Of a stretch of 64,000 nt of DNA, positions 1-9,443 are shown piece by piece (within the stretch, counting starts at the first letter, position 1; each line of letters opens with the position of its first letter). The translations under genes were made by a program, and so were the position numbers. A model generated the notes under the pieces. It was not told the origin of the DNA. It did no database searches and worked only from the letters and a program-made list of their open reading frames with translations. The stretch is from an uncultured Massilia sp. (GTDB lineage: Bacteria; Pseudomonadota; Gammaproteobacteria; Burkholderiales; Burkholderiaceae). The stretch lies in the NCBI GenBank assembly GCA_946481275.1, contig CAMLMV010000019.1, forward strand, positions 1-64,000. The letters are read 5' to 3'.

Positions 1-743
1 TGATCGGCTACGCGGACGGCGACGCCCGCCGCTTCCTGAACCTGCTGGAGCAGACGAAGACGTCGGCCGACACGGCGAAAACGACCCACATCACGCGCGA
101 ATTCGTCGAGAACGCGCTGACCCTGAACGCGCGCCGCTTCGACAAGGGCGGCGACAATTTCTACGACCAGATCTCGGCGCTCCATAAATCCGTGCGCGGT
201 TCGCATCCGGACGCCGCGCTGTACTGGCTGTGCCGCATGCTGGACGGCGGCGCGGATCCGAAATACCTGGGACGGCGCATCGTGCGCATGGCGTGGGAAG
301 ACATCGGCATCGCCGACCCGCGCGCGATCCAGCTCGCGAACGACGCGGTCGAGACGTACGAGCGGCTCGGCTCGCCGGAGGGCGAACTGGCGCTGGGCCA
401 GGCCGTCATCTATCTCGCCATCGCCGCCAAGAGCAATGCCGGCTACAACGCGTTCAATGCCGCGATGGCGTTCGTGCGCAAGGATAAATCGCGCGAGGTC
501 CCGGTCCACCTGCGCAATGCGCCGACCAAGCTCATGAAGGAACTGGGCTACGGCCACGAATACCGCTATGCCCACGACGAGCCGCATGCGTACGCGGCCG
601 GCGAAACGTATTTGCCGGACGGCATGCCGGAGCCGGGCTGGTACCAGCCGGTGCCGCGCGGGATCGAGGCCAAGATCGCGGACAAGCTCGCCTGGCTGAG
701 GAGTCTCGACGACGACGCCCGGTCCGGCGGCGATCCGGACTGA
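1..743 (+). CDS. rarA: RarA/MgsA family AAA+ ATPase, C-terminal part
   Basis: Replication-associated recombination protein A, an AAA+ clamp-loader-like ATPase that acts at stalled replication forks. The 5' part lies outside the window; the reading frame is open from base 3. The visible part is the lid and the C-terminal tetramerisation region, recognisable by FYDQISALHKSVRGS, DALYWL-type helix, GRRIVRMAWEDIGIADP and the NAPTKLMKELGYG near the end, all typical of the family. It stops at 741-743, immediately before the converging stop of the DUF421 gene on the other strand. The family identity is clear; the ATPase motifs cannot be checked because they are upstream of base 1. Confidence 0.95.
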   Translation, partial: IGYADGDARRFLNLLEQTKTSADTAKTTHITREFVENALTLNARRFDKGGDNFYDQISALHKSVRGSHPDAALYWLCRMLDGGADPKYLGRRIVRMAWEDIGIADPRAIQLANDAVETYERLGSPEGELALGQAVIYLAIAAKSNAGYNAFNAAMAFVRKDKSREVPVHLRNAPTKLMKELGYGHEYRYAHDEPHAYAAGETYLPDGMPEPGWYQPVPRGIEAKIADKLAWLRSLDDDARSGGDPD

Positions 744-1244
744 TCACGACTCCCGCGCTCCGCGCCGGCGCAGGACCGTCAACTGGCCGTCCGGCTCCAG
801 CCACGCGCGCCGGACCTGGGCGATGTCCTCGACTTCGTGCTCGTGCAGCATCGCCCGCAATTCCTCGTCGCTGATCAGTTCGCGCCGCAGCGCGGCTTCC
901 TGCTTGACGCCATCCTTGATGATGCAGATCGGCGGCGCCAGCGCGAAGCGGCGGAACCGGGGAAAGCGGTAACTCAGCCAGTTCAGGCCGTAGCTCCAGC
1001 CGATGATGGTGCCGATCAGGAGGAAACCGTCGACGATGGAGAGGTAGTCGCCGGCCATGGCGTTCTGGGCGGCGTCGGCGATGATCACCAGCACGAGCAG
1101 GTCGGAGAGGCCCAGCGCCCCGGCGTCGCGCCGTACGACGAAGCGGAACAGGCAGAACAGGAAAAGATAGGTCAGCGTGCCGCGCACGAACAGTTCCAGC
1201 GGCGGCAGGCTGAACGTAAACAGCGTTTCCCAGTCGACATCCAT
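744..1244 (-). CDS. DUF421 (YetF-like) membrane protein
   Basis: A 166-residue inner-membrane protein. The first 90 residues hold about three hydrophobic helices (LTYLFLFCLFRFVV, LLVLVIIADAAQN, GFLLIGTIIGWSYGL), followed by the small cytoplasmic DUF421 domain with the family-typical PPICIIKDGV, LISDEELRAMLHEHEVEDI and AWLEPDGQLTVL stretches. This is the arrangement and length of YetF-like proteins, whose biochemical role is not established. The ATG at 1244 was chosen because it begins just before the first helix; upstream in-frame extension is shadow sequence of serS. The gene converges with rarA with no gap. Confidence 0.9.
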   Translation of the reverse strand: MDVDWETLFTFSLPPLELFVRGTLTYLFLFCLFRFVVRRDAGALGLSDLLVLVIIADAAQNAMAGDYLSIVDGFLLIGTIIGWSYGLNWLSYRFPRFRRFALAPPICIIKDGVKQEAALRRELISDEELRAMLHEHEVEDIAQVRRAWLEPDGQLTVLRRRGARES

Positions 1245-1302
1245 GGCTTGTCCTCTCGACCTTGGACTGCCGTGCAAGCCCAAAAGATCGGCGCGCGGAT
1301 GA

Positions 1303-2664
<1,362 letters not shown>

Positions 2665-2675
2665 GTAAATAGGTC

Positions 2676-2704
2676 TTCCGTTTTTGTGTGAGGCCGTCTA
2701 TAAT
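2676..2704 (+). promoter_or_regulatory. Promoter of tRNA-Ser copy 1
   Basis: A perfect -10 box TATAAT at 2699-2704 lies about 35 bases before the tRNA, with a weak -35 candidate at 2676-2681. It is followed by a GC-rich discriminator, as expected for stable-RNA promoters. The segment from GTCTATAATG to CACGCGAA is repeated before the second tRNA copy. Confidence 0.7.
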
Positions 2705-2738
2705 GCGGCCTCACGCGAATGCAAGCGACCGGTTACCA

Positions 2739-2830
<92 letters not shown>

Positions 2831-2835
2831 ACAAA

Positions 2836-2858
2836 CAAGGCCCTTCGGGGCCTTTTTT
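2836..2858 (+). terminator. Rho-independent terminator of tRNA-Ser copy 1
   Basis: Stem AAGGCCC (2837-2843), loop TTCG, stem GGGCCTT (2848-2854), followed by a T run. It lies 8 bases after the encoded CCA end. Confidence 0.9.
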
Positions 2859-2860
2859 GT

Positions 2861-2993
2861 TTTGGCGGAGAGGAGCAGGGCGCCTGCGCGCCCTGCGTGT
2901 GGGATTCGAAGGGCTGGGCTTGCAAGCCCAGCCCTCTCCGAATCGCCATTTTGCCGTCCGCAAGGCGGACGGCCACGCGCGCCGAGGGCGCGC
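2861..2993. repeat. Tandem array of four hairpins after tRNA-Ser copy 1
   Basis: After the terminator come an inverted copy of the tRNA 3' end (GGCGGAGAG at 2864-2872) and four inverted repeats. They lie at 2875-2896 (GCAGGGCG-type arms), 2911-2934 (a perfect 24-base palindrome), 2953-2973 (GCCGTCCGC-AAG-GCGGACGGC) and 2977-2993 (GCGCGCC-GAG-GGCGCGC). An inverted T-loop-like GTGGGATTCGAA-type string sits between the first and second. The same array follows the second tRNA copy with a compensatory change in the perfect palindrome. Confidence 0.85.
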
Positions 2994-3136
2994 GCTGCAA
3001 GGTCCGCCGCGTAACACTACTGTCAGAATTCCTTCAATTATCCGCATACTGACAAAAATCCATCCGTGAGAGCTATCCGCCAGGCATAAGATCTTTCTAT
3101 TCTGCAGCGTTATTCAGAAATATATAGGGGAGATCC

Positions 3137-4471
3137 ATGAAAGCCTTGTCCACGCTGTCTGCCGCATTGCTCGCGGTGCTGCTCGCCGGTTGCGGTGGCG
3201 GCGGAGGCGGTTCCGCATCGCCGGCGCCCGCACCGGTTGCCGTCACACCGACACCCACGCCAACGCCAACGCCGGCACCAACGCCTGCACCTGCGCCGGC
3301 ACCCACGCCCGCGCCGACCACGAGCCTGTACCCGAGCTATAACACGAGTCCATTGCCGGCCGACACAACGGGCATGTCGCACAACGCCCAGCAGATCGCC
3401 TCATCGATCCGCATCGGCTTCAACATCGGCAACACGATGGAAGCGATCGGCGGCGAAACGGCCTGGGGCAATCCGCTGATCACGAACGAGCTCATCCAGA
3501 CCGTCAAGAAGGCCGGCTTCAACGCGATCCGCCTGCCCGTGTCGTGGGACCAGTACGCGGACCAGAAGACGGGCCAGATCAGCGCCACGTGGCTCGCCCG
3601 CGTGAAGCAGGTCGTCCAGTATTGCGTCGACAACGACATGTATGTGCTCGTCAACATCCACTGGGACGGCGGCTGGCTGGAAAAGAACATTACGCCCGCT
3701 AAAAAGGACGCCGTGAATGCCAAGCAGAAGGCGTACTGGGAACAGATCGCGACGACCCTGCGTGATTTCGACGAGCACGTGATGTTCGCCAGCGCCAACG
3801 AGCCGGCCACGGGCAACGAGCAGAATACCGACGTGCCGACGCTGACGGCGGCAGTCGACGTCCTGAAGAGCTATCACCAGACCTTCGTCGACGCCGTGCG
3901 CTCCACCGGCGGCAGGAACGCCTACCGCGTGCTGGTCGTGCAGGCCCCGGAGACCAACATCGACCTGCTGGTGAAATACATGCCGACGCTGCCGACCGAC
4001 AAGGTGGCCGGCCGGATGATGGCCGAGGTCCACTTCTACGCGCCGTTCAATTTCGTGCTGATGGAAAAGGATGAAAGCTGGGGCAAACAGGCCTATTACT
4101 GGGGCGCGGGCAACCACTCGACGACGGATACCGACCGCAATCCGACGTGGGGCGAGGAAGACTACGTGGATGCGCAATTTGCCAGCCTGAAGACCGGCTT
4201 CGTCGACAAGGGCATTCCGGTCCTGCTCGGCGAATTCGCCGCCCAGCGGCGCAATAACCTGACGGGCGACGCACTGGCGCTGCACCTCAAGTCGCGCAAC
4301 TACTACCACACCTACGTCGTCAAGAAGGCCCGCGCCAACGGCGTGCAGCCGTTCTTCTGGGACATCGGGGCACCGGACGACCAGTCGGGCAGCATCTTCG
4401 ACCGCCGGACGTACCAGGTGCGCGGCCAGGCGACGCTGGATGCGCTGATGGCGGGGCTGGCGGCGCAGTAA
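3137..4471 (+). CDS. GH5 endoglucanase-like lipoprotein with Pro/Thr linker
   Basis: A secreted glycoside hydrolase family 5 enzyme of 444 residues that probably cuts beta-glucan or xyloglucan chains outside the cell. Residues 1-19 form a lipoprotein signal peptide ending LLAGC, followed by a Gly run and a Pro/Thr/Ala-rich linker to about residue 60. The catalytic barrel contains the GFNIGNTMEA and ETAWGNP signatures of subfamily 4-like GH5 enzymes. It also has acid/base Glu220 in ANEP and nucleophile Glu364 in LLGEF. No carbohydrate-binding module is seen. The next gene, 24 bases downstream, is a close paralogue without the linker. Substrate is inferred from family resemblance only. Confidence 0.9.
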   Translation: MKALSTLSAALLAVLLAGCGGGGGGSASPAPAPVAVTPTPTPTPTPAPTPAPAPAPTPAPTTSLYPSYNTSPLPADTTGMSHNAQQIASSIRIGFNIGNTMEAIGGETAWGNPLITNELIQTVKKAGFNAIRLPVSWDQYADQKTGQISATWLARVKQVVQYCVDNDMYVLVNIHWDGGWLEKNITPAKKDAVNAKQKAYWEQIATTLRDFDEHVMFASANEPATGNEQNTDVPTLTAAVDVLKSYHQTFVDAVRSTGGRNAYRVLVVQAPETNIDLLVKYMPTLPTDKVAGRMMAEVHFYAPFNFVLMEKDESWGKQAYYWGAGNHSTTDTDRNPTWGEEDYVDAQFASLKTGFVDKGIPVLLGEFAAQRRNNLTGDALALHLKSRNYYHTYVVKKARANGVQPFFWDIGAPDDQSGSIFDRRTYQVRGQATLDALMAGLAAQ

Positions 4472-4495
4472 GACACTTTCCGGGAGGAGACCCAC

Positions 4496-5701
4496 GTGAG
4501 CGTTTTGCCCAAGTTCCGCATCATGTTGTTAGCAGTGTTGGTGGCCGGTTGCGGCAGCAGTGGCGCAGGCACCGCCGTCGCGTCGACGGCAGCCGCGTAT
4601 CCGGGCTACAACACGAACCCGGCGCCGGCCGACATGACGGGCATGTCGCACGATGCCCGGCAGATCGCGGCATCGATCCGCATCGGCTGGAACATCGGCA
4701 ATGCGATGGAGGCGATCGGCGGCGAAACGGCGTGGGAGAATCCCCAGGTCTCGGATGCGCTGATCCAGGCCGTCAAGAAAGCCGGCTTCAATGCGATCCG
4801 GCTGCCCGTGTCGTGGGACCAGTACGCGGACCAGAAGACCGGCCGGATCAGCGCCGCCTGGCTCAACCGCGTGAAGCAGGTCGTCCAGTATTGCGTCGAC
4901 AATGATATGGTCGTCCTCGTCAACGCCCACTGGGATGGCGGCTGGCTCGAGAGGAACGTCACCTCCGCCAGGAAGGACGCCGTGAACGCGAAGCAAAAGG
5001 CGTACTGGGAACAGATCGCCACGGCCCTGCGCGATTTCGACGAGCACGTGATGTTTGCCAGCGCCAACGAACCGGGTGCGCCGAACGCGGCTGCGGCCGC
5101 GGTCCTGATGAGCTATCACCAGACTTTCGTCGACGCGGTGCGCGCCACCGGCGGCAGGAACGCCTACCGCGTGCTGGTCGTGCAGGGACCCGACACCGAC
5201 ATCGAGAAGACGGTCAAGCTGATGCACACGCTGCCGTCCGACAAAGTGCCCGGCCGGATGATGGCCGAGATCCACTTCTATGGCCCGTACAATTTCGTGA
5301 TGATGGACAAGGACGAAACATGGGGCAACGCGTTCTATTACTGGGGCACGGGCAACCATTCGAAGACGGATACGAAGCACAACCCGACGTGGGGCGAGGA
5401 AGCCCATGTCGATGCGCTATTCGCCAGCCTGAAGCGGAAATTCGTCGACAAGGGTATTCCCGTCGTGCTGGGCGAATTCAGCGCCATGCGGCGCAAGAAC
5501 CTGGCGGGCGATGCCCTGGCGCTGCACCTCAAGTCGCGCAATGACTACCATACCCATGTCGTCAAGGCGGCCGTCGCCAACGGCGTGCTGCCGTTCTACT
5601 GGGACGTCGGTGTGACGGACGGCATTTTCGACCGCAAGACTAACCTGGTGCGCGACCGGCACACCCTGGATGCGGTGATGGCGGGCCTGTCGGCGAAGTG
5701 A
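4496..5701 (+). CDS. GH5 endoglucanase-like lipoprotein, tandem paralogue
   Basis: A 401-residue GH5 enzyme closely resembling the preceding gene along the whole catalytic domain. It has its own lipoprotein signal (VLVAGC, Cys19), but the Pro/Thr linker is replaced by about 15 small residues. Catalytic Glu192 (ANEP) and Glu327 (VLGEF) are kept, as are GWNIGNAMEA and ETAWENP. It starts with GTG at 4496, supported by a GGGAGGAG ribosome site at 4482. The pair very likely arose by tandem duplication and may be co-transcribed. The loss of the linker suggests the enzyme sits closer to the membrane than its neighbour. Confidence 0.9.
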   Translation: MSVLPKFRIMLLAVLVAGCGSSGAGTAVASTAAAYPGYNTNPAPADMTGMSHDARQIAASIRIGWNIGNAMEAIGGETAWENPQVSDALIQAVKKAGFNAIRLPVSWDQYADQKTGRISAAWLNRVKQVVQYCVDNDMVVLVNAHWDGGWLERNVTSARKDAVNAKQKAYWEQIATALRDFDEHVMFASANEPGAPNAAAAAVLMSYHQTFVDAVRATGGRNAYRVLVVQGPDTDIEKTVKLMHTLPSDKVPGRMMAEIHFYGPYNFVMMDKDETWGNAFYYWGTGNHSKTDTKHNPTWGEEAHVDALFASLKRKFVDKGIPVVLGEFSAMRRKNLAGDALALHLKSRNDYHTHVVKAAVANGVLPFYWDVGVTDGIFDRKTNLVRDRHTLDAVMAGLSAK

Positions 5702-5720
5702 CCGCGGCAGCAGACAGACC

Positions 5721-5749
5721 TTGCGATTCTCTTACCCACCGTCTATAAT
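5721..5749 (+). promoter_or_regulatory. Promoter of tRNA-Ser copy 2
   Basis: The -35 box TTGCGA (5721-5726), 17-base spacer and -10 box TATAAT (5744-5749) precede the second tRNA-Ser. The -10 region and discriminator match copy 1, whereas the -35 region differs. Confidence 0.75.
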
Positions 5750-5787
5750 GCGGCCTCACGCGAACGACCGCATGAAGACAGTTACCA

Positions 5788-5879
<92 letters not shown>

Positions 5880-5885
5880 ACAAAC

Positions 5886-5908
5886 AGGGCCCCATCGGGG
5901 CCCTTTTT
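5886..5908 (+). terminator. Rho-independent terminator of tRNA-Ser copy 2
   Basis: Stem AGGGCCCC (5886-5893), loop ATC, stem GGGGCCCT (5897-5904), then T residues. It matches the terminator of copy 1 with paired stem changes. Confidence 0.9.
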
Positions 5909-5910
5909 GT

Positions 5911-6039
5911 TTTGGCGGAGAGAGCAGGGCGCCTGCGCGCCCTGCGGGGTGGGATTCGAAGGGCTGGCCTTGCAAGGCCAGCCCTCTCCGAATCGCCCAT
6001 TTGCCGTCCGCTGCGCGGACGGCCCCGCGCGCCGAGGGC
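5911..6039. repeat. Tandem array of four hairpins after tRNA-Ser copy 2
   Basis: Second copy of the array at 2861-2993. The perfect 24-base palindrome is at 5961-5984 and differs from copy 1 at two positions that pair with each other. The third hairpin (6003-6023) keeps both arms but changes its loop from AAG to TGC. Confidence 0.85.
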
Positions 6040-6196
6040 GCGCGCTGCAAAGCCACCCGACACGCACCCCGCACATCTCCCCCCTCCCAGGGAGTGACAA
6101 CCCTCCGATAACCCGATCGGAGTATTGTCCGCCCACCCCATCCAAGTAACACTTCTCCCATCGAAATTTAACCTTTCAAATCGATTGGAGAAGTCA

Positions 6197-7438
6197 ATGC
6201 ACGCCAAACGAGTCGTCGTCACCGGCTACGGAGCCGTCTCCGCCCTGGGCGAAAACGTTCCCCAAATCTGGGACGCGATCATGAACTACCGCGTCGGCTA
6301 CAAGCTGACCGAATTCCCCGACCCCAAGATCAACGCGCGCTTCTTCAGCTTCATGGAGGACAGCCGCCAGCGCTACGCCGGCTTCCCGAAAGCCGTCCTC
6401 AAGATGCTGCCGACGTTCGCGAAGAACGCCCTTGTCGCCTCGCGGGAAGCGCTGCAGATGGCCTTCGGCAGCGCCGACGACGTCCACCAGTCCGTGACAT
6501 CCCCGTTCGACATCGGCGCCATCATCGGCACCGGCTGGGGCGGCATGGACTCCGTCAACGACAACAACAACGATTACCGCGAGAGCGGCCTGGCGTCGTC
6601 GTTCGCCACCCTGATGTCCATGCACAGCATCGGCACGGCCGCCGTCGCGCTGAACTGGAATCTGCGCGGCTACCAGAACACGCCGGTCGCCGCCTGCGCG
6701 ACGGGCACCATCGCCATCGGCGACGCCTACGAAGTCATCAAGTCCGGCCGTGCGAAAGTGATGCTGGCCGGCGGCAGCGAATCGTTGAAGGAGACGTTCA
6801 ACGTCTGGTCGATCGACGTCATCCAGGCCCTGAGCAAGGAGCAGCACGACGTGCGCCGCGCCTGCTGTCCCTTCAGCGCGCGCCGCAGCGGCTTCGTGCT
6901 GGCCGAAGGCGCGGCCGTCCTGTGCCTGGAAGAGCGCGAGCATGCGCTGGCGCGGGGCGCCACGATCCTCGGCGAGATCACGGGCTACGGCAATTACTCG
7001 GACGCGTACGACATGACGGCGCCCGCCGACGACCTGCGCGCGCGCCACATGGCGATCGTGCAGGCGGTCGGCCAGGCACCGCAGCGCATCGGCTACATCA
7101 ACCTGCACGGCACGTCCACGCCGATCAACGACGTCAACGAGACGAACACGATCAAGTCCGCGTTCGGCGACGGCGCGCCCGGCATCCCGATGTCGAGCAC
7201 CAAGTCGTACACGGGCCACCTGATCGGCGCGGCCGGCGCGCTGGAAACGATCTTCTGCCTGAAGACGCTGGAGACGGGCATCATCCCGGCCACGATCCAC
7301 ATGGACGAAGCGGATCCCGCGTGCGACCTCGATTACACGCCGAACGAACACCGCCGGGTGGAGCGGATCGACGCGGCCCTCAACGTCAGCTTCGGCTTCG
7401 GCGGCGCGAACAGTGCCCTCGTCGTCGAGCGCGCGTAA
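6197..7438 (+). CDS. Beta-ketoacyl-ACP synthase (KAS II/FabF-like)
   Basis: A 413-residue condensing enzyme that would perform decarboxylative Claisen condensation on acyl carrier protein. The Cys-His-His triad is complete: Cys167 in PVAACATGT, His304 in NLHGTSTP and His341 in SYTGHLIGAAG, so it is an active ketosynthase and not a chain-length factor. The ATG at 6197 starts the conserved MHAKRVVVTGYG N-terminus; an upstream in-frame ATG at 6125 adds unrelated sequence. It is the first gene of a compact operon with a dehydratase, ACP, diiron oxygenase, flavin oxidoreductase, hydrolase, FabG and ferredoxin. This context points to a secondary pathway rather than housekeeping fatty-acid synthesis. 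Confidence 0.92.
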   Translation: MHAKRVVVTGYGAVSALGENVPQIWDAIMNYRVGYKLTEFPDPKINARFFSFMEDSRQRYAGFPKAVLKMLPTFAKNALVASREALQMAFGSADDVHQSVTSPFDIGAIIGTGWGGMDSVNDNNNDYRESGLASSFATLMSMHSIGTAAVALNWNLRGYQNTPVAACATGTIAIGDAYEVIKSGRAKVMLAGGSESLKETFNVWSIDVIQALSKEQHDVRRACCPFSARRSGFVLAEGAAVLCLEEREHALARGATILGEITGYGNYSDAYDMTAPADDLRARHMAIVQAVGQAPQRIGYINLHGTSTPINDVNETNTIKSAFGDGAPGIPMSSTKSYTGHLIGAAGALETIFCLKTLETGIIPATIHMDEADPACDLDYTPNEHRRVERIDAALNVSFGFGGANSALVVERA

Positions 7439-7448
7439 GGAGACGGCG

Positions 7449-8282
7449 ATGCAGACCGCACAACGTTCGTCCGGCGCAGCCGCGACCCCGTCCGCGCTGA
7501 CGCTGTCGTTCGGCATGCCCGCGGTGGAGCAGTGGGCGCAGTTTTCCAGCGACCGCAATCCGATCCATTTCGACCTCGCGCACGCCCGCGCGGCCGGTCT
7601 CGATGCGCTGATCGTGCACGGCATGCTCGCGATGATGCCGATGCAGGAAGCCTCCGCGCAGGCCGTCGCACCCGATGGCTGGATGAAGTTCCGCACCTTG
7701 CTGCGCAACCCCATCGCACATGATCGCGACGTCGTCTTCACGACGAAGCCGGCGGCCGGCGGCATCGCCTTCCGGCTCAACGACACGGCCGGCAAGCTTG
7801 AGCATTTCCGCGGCACGTATGGCCGCGTGGGCGACCCGTCGGGCCAGCTGCAGGGCGATACGCCGCGCGGCAAACCGCTTGCGCGCGCCCATCTCGACCG
7901 ATTCTTCGCCACGTACCCGCACGTGCGCGAACGCTGGATCGCGCTCGACGCCGTCGTGTTTTCCGAATTCATGCGCAGGCGGCTGCACGTCCTCGAACGG
8001 CTGGCCGACGCCCACATGCTGCGCCTGTCCGGCGGGGCGCCGGCGTCGCGGGTCGTCGTGCAGTCGAGCCACACGGTCACGTTCGACGCGGCGTTCTTCG
8101 AGGCGCCTGCCGATGCGGACCAGTGGAACAACCTTGCTCATGCCTTGCTCACGCCCGAATTGCTCGCCAGCGGCAATCAGATCGGCGGCGTCGTCGCGCT
8201 GCCGGTCCTGTGTGCGGGCCGTCTCGTCATGCTGGTGGAAGTCGGCCTGGTCGCCAGGTTCGACACCGATATCCCTAACTAA
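7449..8282 (+). CDS. MaoC-like hot-dog dehydratase/hydratase
   Basis: A 277-residue protein. Residues about 20-65 carry a MaoC/(R)-hydratase signature: FSSDRNPIHFDLAHARAAGL followed by IVHGML, with the Asp-His pair expected for 3-hydroxyacyl dehydration. The second half resembles a further, more diverged hot-dog domain, giving a double-hot-dog arrangement. The likely role is dehydration of a 3-hydroxyacyl-ACP made by the neighbouring ketosynthase and FabG. It starts at ATG 7449 behind AAGGAG, 10 bases after the ketosynthase stop. The family assignment is good; the specific substrate is unknown. Confidence 0.75.
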   Translation: MQTAQRSSGAAATPSALTLSFGMPAVEQWAQFSSDRNPIHFDLAHARAAGLDALIVHGMLAMMPMQEASAQAVAPDGWMKFRTLLRNPIAHDRDVVFTTKPAAGGIAFRLNDTAGKLEHFRGTYGRVGDPSGQLQGDTPRGKPLARAHLDRFFATYPHVRERWIALDAVVFSEFMRRRLHVLERLADAHMLRLSGGAPASRVVVQSSHTVTFDAAFFEAPADADQWNNLAHALLTPELLASGNQIGGVVALPVLCAGRLVMLVEVGLVARFDTDIPN

Positions 8283-8298
8283 TCAACGGAGGTAACAA

Positions 8299-8550
8299 AT
8301 GAATGTAGCCGAATTCCTGCAGGATGCGATCGTGGAACTGAAGGACGTCGACGAGTCGGCGCTCGTCCCGGCGCTGACGTTCGAGGAACTGGAACTGGAC
8401 AGCCTGGACTACGTGGAAATCCAGCTGCGCATCAAGAAGAAGTTCAAGGTCGAGATCACGCCGGAGCTGTTCGCATCGGGCCAGTTGAAGAACCTGGGCG
8501 ACCTGTACGCGTACATCGAGGCGAACCAGCCGCAGGCGGCGGTGGCGTGA
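8299..8550 (+). CDS. Acyl carrier protein
   Basis: An 83-residue stand-alone acyl carrier protein. The DSLDYVE motif places the phosphopantetheine-bearing serine at Ser35. It is acidic and of normal length. A GGAGGT ribosome site precedes the ATG, and the stop overlaps the start of the diiron oxygenase gene by one base (TGATG). It probably carries the growing or tailored acyl chain for all enzymes of this operon. It is not the housekeeping acpP, which normally sits between fabG and fabF. Confidence 0.93.
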   Translation: MNVAEFLQDAIVELKDVDESALVPALTFEELELDSLDYVEIQLRIKKKFKVEITPELFASGQLKNLGDLYAYIEANQPQAAVA

Positions 8551-9443
8551 TGACCGGTCAACCGCCCATCATTCCGCTCAGCCCGCGCGGCCGGCTCGGC
8601 GTGGAGACCCTGATCGAAAAATCGCACGCCGCGCCCATGGACCTGAACCAGGTCGTCCCGTGGCGGCAGGGTGTCGACCGCCAGGGCGTGCCCAGGAAGA
8701 TGGAGCACTGCTGGATCTACGGCACACCGTGGTTCGACGCGCTGACGGACGCGCAGCGCCACGAGGTGCTGTGGCTGGAAAACGCGCGGGACGTGTCGAT
8801 GTTCATCCTGCTCGAACAGACGCTGCCGCCGCTGTACATGGGCTACCTGAATGCCCACCAGGATGCGCTGGCGCCGGACGTGCGCGAATACCTGATGATT
8901 TTTTCGAAAGAGGAAATCATGCACACGCTGATGTTCCGGCGCTACATGAAGATGGCCCGGCTGCCGCTGTTCGGCCCACCGGACGGCCTGCACGAGATGC
9001 TGACGGTGCAGCTGCCGAAGATGCATCCGGTGGCCGGCATCATTGCGACCTTGCTGCTCGAATGGGTGGCCGAGCTGTCGGCGATGTTCGTGTCGCAGGA
9101 CGACGTCGTCGATCCGCTGACGCGCGAGATGTTCTACCAGCACCACCTGGAGGAAGCGCGCCACATCGCGTTCGGGCGCTGGGTCGGCGAATCGTTCTTC
9201 GAGCATGCGCCGGACGAGCAGGCGATGCAGATGCGCCAGATGATGCGCGGCCTGATGGCGCGCCTCGTCCCGCAATTCACGTACAACCCGGAGATCGCGC
9301 GCCACACGTCCTTCGCGTTTCCGATCGCCGGGGACGACCAGGCTGCGATCGACGCCGTGCGCTATTCGGAACGGAGCCTGGGGCTCAACGAGAAGCGCTT
9401 CGCGCCGCTGTACGCCTGGCTGCGCAAGGTGGGGGTGTCGTGA
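8550..9443 (+). CDS. AurF-like (PF11583-type) diiron oxygenase
   Basis: A 297-residue ferritin-like helical protein. Probable diiron ligands are visible as Glu89, the pair Glu122/His125 (EEIMH), Glu171 or Glu175 (EWVAEL), His198/199 and Glu202/His205 (LEEARHIAF). This pattern fits the AurF family, whose members include arylamine N-oxygenases, and related ACP-linked hydroxylases and desaturases. Here it follows the ACP gene with a one-base overlap, so an ACP-bound acyl chain is a plausible substrate. A ferredoxin gene in the same operon could deliver electrons. Reaction type (N-oxygenation, hydroxylation or desaturation) cannot be read from the sequence. Confidence 0.75.
   Translation: MTGQPPIIPLSPRGRLGVETLIEKSHAAPMDLNQVVPWRQGVDRQGVPRKMEHCWIYGTPWFDALTDAQRHEVLWLENARDVSMFILLEQTLPPLYMGYLNAHQDALAPDVREYLMIFSKEEIMHTLMFRRYMKMARLPLFGPPDGLHEMLTVQLPKMHPVAGIIATLLLEWVAELSAMFVSQDDVVDPLTREMFYQHHLEEARHIAFGRWVGESFFEHAPDEQAMQMRQMMRGLMARLVPQFTYNPEIARHTSFAFPIAGDDQAAIDAVRYSERSLGLNEKRFAPLYAWLRKVGVS

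Noticed and set aside
6194..8131. 645-residue minus-strand ORF
   Set aside because: It is a shadow of the ketosynthase and hot-dog genes on the plus strand.
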